The translations under genes were made by a program, and so were the position numbers. Below the pieces are notes generated by a model. The model saw only the letters and a list, made by a program, of their open reading frames with translations. It ran no database searches and had not been told where the DNA came from. Below, piece after piece: positions 59,396 through 64,000 of a DNA stretch of 64,000 nt (positions within the stretch are counted from its first letter, which is position 1; each line of letters opens with the position of its first letter). The DNA is from CAVRUD01 sp963849635. GTDB taxonomy: Bacteria > Chloroflexota > Chloroflexia > Thermomicrobiales > UBA6265. The stretch spans positions 1 through 64,000 of the forward strand of contig CAWKIA010000037.1 of the NCBI GenBank assembly GCA_963849635.1, in the 5' to 3' direction.

Positions 59396-60991
59396 TCAGC
59401 CAGTCGGTTCCGCCTGGTCTTGGTAAGCCGCATAGCTCGAATAGACGAGGAGCTGGATCGCTCCTATCTCGATCGATTGGCTTCGGTCGTCGGTGATTGT
59501 TCGCGTCAACGGCGTGTCCTTGGATAGCCGCGAGAAAAGTGAGGCGATCGGGTTGGAATCGGTCGGCTGGATTGGCTGATCCTGGAGGAGGCGCAATACC
59601 TGCGGCCAGGTGCCCCAGGCAGCCCGTTTGTCCGGTTCCGCCCCATCATTGAAATGGACGAGGTAGCGTCCAAGCACGAATGGAAAGACCCGGTGCGCCT
59701 TGAAGGTCTTGGCGGTCCGGGCGTCGACCCGGGCGACGAGCTCACTGGCTCCGTGCTGCTTGATCCAGGCCAGCACGCCGGAGACCTGGCGGTTGGCATA
59801 GAGCACGTTGTCCCGTTGCCGCATCAACTCCGCGTGGGAGCGGACAAATGGGTCCTGCGACTTGAGCTCGAAGAGGCCCAGGGTGCCGGTTTTGCGGTCG
59901 AAGACCAGGGCGTCGATATCGGTGCGCAGATCACCCTTGTCCCGGCGAACCTCGATCCGCCTGGGAGCGAGGAGGAAACGCTTGTCGGCGAAGAGGGCAT
60001 AGATGTCCTCGCGAAAGACCGCCTCTCGTTGGATCGCGGCATTGTGGTAGGCCTCTGGGTCCCGCCGCTTTAGCTCGCGAGTCAGAAAGAGAAACGGCTC
60101 CGCGAGCAGACCGCTTAGGGACCAGATGAGCGAGTCCGGACCAACCCGGACGAGCGGTGCGGGTGCAATTCCGTGGACGGCGACGTGGTATTCGGCGTTC
60201 CCACGGTCCAGCGTGAACGCGGCGAGTACGTCCAACAACGCAATTGCGTCCAGCGGAAGCTCGGCGGCCAGTCGCTCGGCCAGCGCAAGTTCCGACAGCG
60301 GCTCGGGCTCGACGCCCCGGTGGCGTTCTTGCAGCGCCCAGGCAATAAGGCGTTCGAGGACACCGGTGTAGATGCCGACGTTCGTCCCGGCGATGGCGGC
60401 GCCGGGCGGGTACCCGAACTGGTACGCCATTGTCTTGACGTACTCCGCAGCGAGATCGCGAAAGGCGGTCGCTGGAGTCTGCTGAACTTCCGACAGCAAC
60501 CGCGAGATGTCGTGTTGATGGCGCTCTCTCGACCGGTCCGCCCACCAGTCGAAATCGAGCCGCTCCCGCCAGACAGGTGGTTGTCGTTTGGAAGCAATCC
60601 AGGCCCGAAACTCCCCCGGCTCGCCCTGGTCGAGGCGCATGAAGCCGCTCTCGCAATGCCCGAGTACGACCTCCGCCTCAGCCAGCCGGTTGCAGGAGGC
60701 GAGGAACTTCGCCGCCCAGTCGTCAGGAACCAGCGCTGCCCCGGCGGCCCAGCTATCCTCCTCGCCCGCCGCGTCGAGACAGATGGCGAGCGCGAGGTTG
60801 CAGCCCAGGTTCACAATCCGGTTGCCGGTGAGCAGATCGGGCTCGGGCGATCTGCTGGTCACCTCGGCCCGGTTCAGCTCCCGTACGAGGGCACGAATCG
60901 CAAATCCACCGGCAGGGACCGTGGCCCGCAAACGAAGCCGTTCCTCATCAAGATGGCGACGCAAAGACTCCGAAGCAGGCAGAGCCGTCAC
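59396..60991 (-). CDS. Large protein with PD-(D/E)XK nuclease-like core
   Basis: 531 residues from the GTG at 60991, four bases after the aminotransferase stop. A long helical N-terminal part includes DFDWWADRSRERHQHDISRL, FRDLAAEYVKTMAYQFGYPP and IYTGVLERLIAWALQERHRG. The C-terminal third has a restriction-like nuclease core: RRIEVRRDKGDLRTDIDALV, then FDRKTGTLGLFELKSQDPFV (D...ExK) and a following helix with ELMRQRDNVLYANRQV. Domain assignment is from motif pattern only. No restriction or defence neighbours; it ends an operon with pepF and the aminotransferase. Confidence 0.6.
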   Translation of the reverse strand: MTALPASESLRRHLDEERLRLRATVPAGGFAIRALVRELNRAEVTSRSPEPDLLTGNRIVNLGCNLALAICLDAAGEEDSWAAGAALVPDDWAAKFLASCNRLAEAEVVLGHCESGFMRLDQGEPGEFRAWIASKRQPPVWRERLDFDWWADRSRERHQHDISRLLSEVQQTPATAFRDLAAEYVKTMAYQFGYPPGAAIAGTNVGIYTGVLERLIAWALQERHRGVEPEPLSELALAERLAAELPLDAIALLDVLAAFTLDRGNAEYHVAVHGIAPAPLVRVGPDSLIWSLSGLLAEPFLFLTRELKRRDPEAYHNAAIQREAVFREDIYALFADKRFLLAPRRIEVRRDKGDLRTDIDALVFDRKTGTLGLFELKSQDPFVRSHAELMRQRDNVLYANRQVSGVLAWIKQHGASELVARVDARTAKTFKAHRVFPFVLGRYLVHFNDGAEPDKRAAWGTWPQVLRLLQDQPIQPTDSNPIASLFSRLSKDTPLTRTITDDRSQSIEIGAIQLLVYSSYAAYQDQAEPTG

Positions 60992-60995
60992 GTTG

Positions 60996-62162
60996 CTAGG
61001 CCGTGAGCTGTTTGAGCCGGGATGCGGCCTCGGCGAGCGTATCATCGCGCTTGGCAAAGCAGAATCGGGCCAATAGCGGCGCACGGCCAGGATCAAGATA
61101 GAACGCCGAAGGCGGCACCGCCGCCACGCCGATCTCGCTCGTGAGGAAACGGCAGAACGACGCATCGTCGGGATAGCCAAGGTCAGAGATATCCGCCATC
61201 AGGAAGTAGCTACCCCCGATCGGGAGGGTGGGCAGCCCTGCGCCCTCCAGCGCATTTCGTAGCTGGTCACGGCGGCCTGTGTAGGCGGTCTGAAGTTCAG
61301 AGTAGTAGCCACTTTCCTCCGCGGTTTCCATGGCTGACGCCATCGCGTCTTGAAATGGGGTGGAGGTGGCGAAGGTAACGAACTGGTGCACTGCGCGCAA
61401 GGCGGCGTTCAGTCCGGCGGGACCGACGGCATAGCCCACCTTCCAGCCGGTCATCGAAAAGGTCTTGCCGGTGCTGTTGATCGTCAGGGTCCGCTCCCAC
61501 ATGCCTGGGAGTGTCGCCAGGGGCACATGCTCGGCGCCGTCGAAGACGATCCGGTCGTAGACCTCGTCGGTGAGGGCAATGACATCGTGCTCCTGACAGA
61601 GGGCCGCGATCTCGGCCAGCTCGGTCCGGCGAAAGACTTTGCCGGTCGGGTTGTGCGGCGTGTTGAGGAGCATCACCTTGGTCTGGGGCCCAAACACGGC
61701 CCGGAGTTCGTCTGAATCGAAGGACCAGTCCGGCGGGCGAAGGGTAACGACCTTCAACGAAGCGCCGGCCAGAACGGTGCTGGGAAGATAGGAGTCGTAG
61801 AACGGCTCGAAGACGATCACCTCGTCGCCCGGCCCCGCAAAGGCCTGGATCGCGTCGAAGACGGTCTCGGTCGCGCCAGAGGTGACGGTGACGTCGGTGT
61901 TGGGGTCGATCTCGCGGTCGAAACGGCGCGCCCAGTCGGCGGCAACCGCCTGGCGCAGGCGAGGCGTCCCCGGCGAGGGTGCGTACTGGTTCAGATCGGC
62001 ATCGATCGCGGCCTTGGCCGCCTCTTTGACGAAGTCTGGTCCAGCGAAATCGGGGAATCCCTGGCCGAGATTGACCGCGCCGTGCCGCGCGGCCAACACA
62101 CTCATCTCGGTGAAGATCGACGTCCCAAAACCGCGCACGCGCGCCGATGCTCGGGGATCCAT
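60996..62162 (-). CDS. Class I/II PLP-dependent aminotransferase
   Basis: 388 residues from the ATG at 62162. FGTSIFTEMSVLAARHGAVN, LGQGFPDFAGPDFVKEAAKA, QYAPSPGTPRLRQAVAADWA, LLNTPHNPTGKVFRRTELAE, ALTDEVYDRIVFDG, the PLP lysine in NSTGKTFSMTGWKVGYAVGP, and LARFCFAKRDDTLAEAASRL. It is closest in wording to kynurenine/glutamine-phenylpyruvate and methionine aminotransferases (YbdL/KAT type). Four bases separate its stop from the nuclease-like gene, and 14 bases separate it from the pepF stop. Confidence 0.9.
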   Translation of the reverse strand: MDPRASARVRGFGTSIFTEMSVLAARHGAVNLGQGFPDFAGPDFVKEAAKAAIDADLNQYAPSPGTPRLRQAVAADWARRFDREIDPNTDVTVTSGATETVFDAIQAFAGPGDEVIVFEPFYDSYLPSTVLAGASLKVVTLRPPDWSFDSDELRAVFGPQTKVMLLNTPHNPTGKVFRRTELAEIAALCQEHDVIALTDEVYDRIVFDGAEHVPLATLPGMWERTLTINSTGKTFSMTGWKVGYAVGPAGLNAALRAVHQFVTFATSTPFQDAMASAMETAEESGYYSELQTAYTGRRDQLRNALEGAGLPTLPIGGSYFLMADISDLGYPDDASFCRFLTSEIGVAAVPPSAFYLDPGRAPLLARFCFAKRDDTLAEAASRLKQLTA

Positions 62163-62176
62163 GCCCTGTTGATCCT

Positions 62177-64000
62177 CTACGCGTCGCCGCGCGCGCCTGC
62201 CAGGATGCCCTGATCCGCGAGCTGCTCCATCTCCCCGACCGTGCGGGCGAACTCGACCAGTGCCAGGCGAACCGGCTCTGGCGTCGTCAGATCGACGCCG
62301 GCCCGTTGCAGCAGTGGCAGGGAGTAATCGGAGCCGCCGGCTGCCAGCATCTCGAGGTAGCGCTCGGCGGCGGGCTGCCCCTCGTCGCGGATCTTGCCCG
62401 CCAGCGCGATGGCGGCCGACAACCCGGTGGCATATTGGAAGACATAGAACGCGCGGTAGAAGTGAGGAATTCGGCACCACCGGTTCCGGATCGAGTCGTC
62501 GATCTCCAGACCCGGGGTGTAGGCGCTTTGCAGATCGCCATAGATCTGGTTGAGCCGCTCCAGCGTGATCGGCTCGCCGCTCTCCGCGATCTGATGGCTG
62601 AGATGCTCGAACTCGGCGAACATCGTCTGCACGATCAGGGTGCCGTAGACATCGTCGGCGAACCGGTTGAGGATCGCGAACCGCCCCAGCAGATCCTCCG
62701 CTGGCAACTCCCCCAGCAAGTGCCAGGTCAGCAGGACCTCATTGAGCGTGGACGCGATCTCCGCCAGGAACGTCGTGTAGTGGTAATCGTGGTATGGCTG
62801 GGCCTGGCTCGCGTAGTAGGTGTGCATCGCGTGCCCGGCCTCGTGGGCCAGTGTGAAGACGTCGTTGAGCGTGCCGTTCCAGTTCATCAGGATGACGGGA
62901 TTCGCCCCGTAGGTGCCCCAGGAGTAGGCGCCGGAGCGCTTCCCCTTCGTCTCGTAGACATCGACCCAGCGCGATGCAAATCCCTCACGCAGATCGTCGA
63001 TGTACCGGTGACCTAGTGGAGTGAGCCCGCCGAGGACGATGTCGATCGCTTCCTCGTAGGAGTACTTGCGGGCTGGCTCCGGCGCGAGGGCTACGCGCAG
63101 GTCGTACAGGGCCAATTGTTCCAGCCCAAGCGCCTTCCGGCGGAGGCCCAGGAACCGTTCCATCGTCGGGCTGGCGTCGTGCACGCTGGCAATCAGGCTG
63201 TCATAGACCGACTCGGGTAGGTTGTCATCGAATAGCGCCGCCGACCGGGCGGATTGATGACCGCGCACTCTGGCCTGAAAAATGTCATTGCGCACCGAAG
63301 AGGCGTAGAGCGACGACAGCGTGTGCTTGTGGGCGGTGTAGGCCGCCATCATCGTTTGGTGGGCCTCCCGCCGGACGTCGCGGTTTCGGCTCTCCATCAG
63401 GGCGCCATGGCGACCCTTGGTCAGGGTGATCTCGTTGCCGTCGTCGTCCTTGACCTTCCCGTAGGTCAGATCGGCGTTGTCCAATGCCGAGAAGGCTTCG
63501 ATCGGAGCGCGGGTGAGATCGGCCGCCTGAGCCAGGACCTCTTCGACTTCGGTCGAGCGGACATAGGGCCGCTGGCGCTGAACATCGTCCAGCAGGTGGC
63601 GGTAGCGGTGCAGAACCGCATCGGTCGCAAAGACCCCCAGCTTTCCCTCCGGCATCGCCAGGATTTCGGGCATGACGAAGGCCAGCGCCTCGCCCGTCTG
63701 GACCGCCAGGGAGATCGAGCGGTCGTACCGGGCGAGGGCTTCGGTAACAGTCTGGTCCTCATCCCGGCGTAGCGCGGCGTAGGTGCGCAGCCGCTCGACC
63801 ACCCGCCGCACCTCCATGATGTCGTCGAGGGCGACGAGCAGCGCCATCGGCGAAGCGTCGAGCATGCCCCGGTGGGCGGTCGCGGTCGCCAGCAATTCGG
63901 GCACCTGGGCGGCATCCGCATCCCAGGCGGCGTCATCGGGGTAGATCTGGGAGAGGTCCCAGGTATCTTCGATCGCGACCATGTTGCGGGTGAGGATGTC
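62177..64000 (-). CDS. pepF: Oligoendopeptidase F (M3B), 5' end possibly beyond the window
   Basis: At least 601 residues. Zinc site FTLAHEAGHAMHTYYASQAQ with the downstream glutamate in TTFLAEIASTLNEVLLTWHL. Other PepF marks are EDTWDLSQIYPDDAAWDADA at the N-terminus, PVILMNWNGTLNDVFT, NRWCRIPHFYRAFYVFQYAT and AAGGSDYSLPLLQRAGVDLT. The ATG at 63982 is possible, but the open frame continues to the window edge as DILTRN and PepF proteins usually have several residues before EDTWDL, so the start may lie outside. Degrades short peptides in the cytoplasm. First gene of a unit with the aminotransferase. Confidence 0.93.
   Translation of the reverse strand, partial: DILTRNMVAIEDTWDLSQIYPDDAAWDADAAQVPELLATATAHRGMLDASPMALLVALDDIMEVRRVVERLRTYAALRRDEDQTVTEALARYDRSISLAVQTGEALAFVMPEILAMPEGKLGVFATDAVLHRYRHLLDDVQRQRPYVRSTEVEEVLAQAADLTRAPIEAFSALDNADLTYGKVKDDDGNEITLTKGRHGALMESRNRDVRREAHQTMMAAYTAHKHTLSSLYASSVRNDIFQARVRGHQSARSAALFDDNLPESVYDSLIASVHDASPTMERFLGLRRKALGLEQLALYDLRVALAPEPARKYSYEEAIDIVLGGLTPLGHRYIDDLREGFASRWVDVYETKGKRSGAYSWGTYGANPVILMNWNGTLNDVFTLAHEAGHAMHTYYASQAQPYHDYHYTTFLAEIASTLNEVLLTWHLLGELPAEDLLGRFAILNRFADDVYGTLIVQTMFAEFEHLSHQIAESGEPITLERLNQIYGDLQSAYTPGLEIDDSIRNRWCRIPHFYRAFYVFQYATGLSAAIALAGKIRDEGQPAAERYLEMLAAGGSDYSLPLLQRAGVDLTTPEPVRLALVEFARTVGEMEQLADQGILAGARGDA

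Overview
The window is high-GC bacterial DNA, dense with genes on both strands, and looks like a Chloroflexota genome, probably class Thermomicrobia (Sphaerobacter/Nitrolancea-like). That placement is an inference. It rests on the monoderm-type gene set: rny-ymdB-spoVS order, an hrcA-grpE-dnaK operon under CIRCE, a T-box leader in front of an archaeal-type aspartyl-tRNA synthetase, an LPDTG wall-anchor protein, GTG starts and intrinsic terminators. No rRNA, tRNA, CRISPR array, phage or insertion-sequence transposase was seen.

Layout. 0-2 kb: a PAS-domain fragment abutting a badly frameshifted, 3'-truncated dnaX. 2-9.7 kb: rsmI, an HD-hydrolase/rodA pair, a catabolic-looking operon (phosphotriesterase-like hydrolase, atypical SDR, DapA-superfamily lyase), a GNAT and an amidohydrolase. 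9.7-16.9 kb: rny-ymdB-spoVS-PHP, then ispD-ispF-dtd and a zinc-ribbon membrane protein. 16.9-18.6 kb: AspRS with T-box leader. 18.7-24.8 kb: an M24 peptidase and a peptide/nickel-type ABC importer (binding protein plus two permeases), then a metallo-beta-lactamase-fold hydrolase. 25-30.7 kb: small metabolic and unknown genes and heme A synthase (ctaA).

30.8-43.9 kb is a potassium-homeostasis island, all on the minus strand. In transcription order it holds a KdpD-type histidine kinase half and a KdpE; a receiver-only regulator with a KdpF-like micropeptide followed by a scar of kdpA; a KimA-type K+ permease and a second KdpE; then kdpFABC and a separate KdpD sensory half. Three of the intergenic regions carry the same 54-bp cis-element: four 11-bp half-sites arranged pair, 10-bp spacer, pair. 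I read this as the operator set of the KdpE paralogues and consider it the most interesting find here.

44-48 kb holds two divergent low-complexity surface proteins: a roughly 885-residue secreted glycine-rich protein and an LPDTG-anchored Asn-Pro repeat protein. 48-56 kb: the heat-shock operon, an unknown gene, a methyltransferase and a KefB-like cation/proton antiporter. 56-64 kb: an Orn/Lys/Arg-decarboxylase-family enzyme, a tandem GNAT, a membrane protein, and a pepF / aminotransferase / nuclease-like operon.

Many conserved genes are interrupted by single-base shifts (dnaX, rny, ispF, oppC, ctaA, kdpA, kdpB, kdpD, kdpE and others), most often one surplus base. This suggests an indel-prone assembly rather than wholesale gene decay. 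Two dispersed short repeat families with terminal inverted repeats (two copies each) sit in intergenic gaps.
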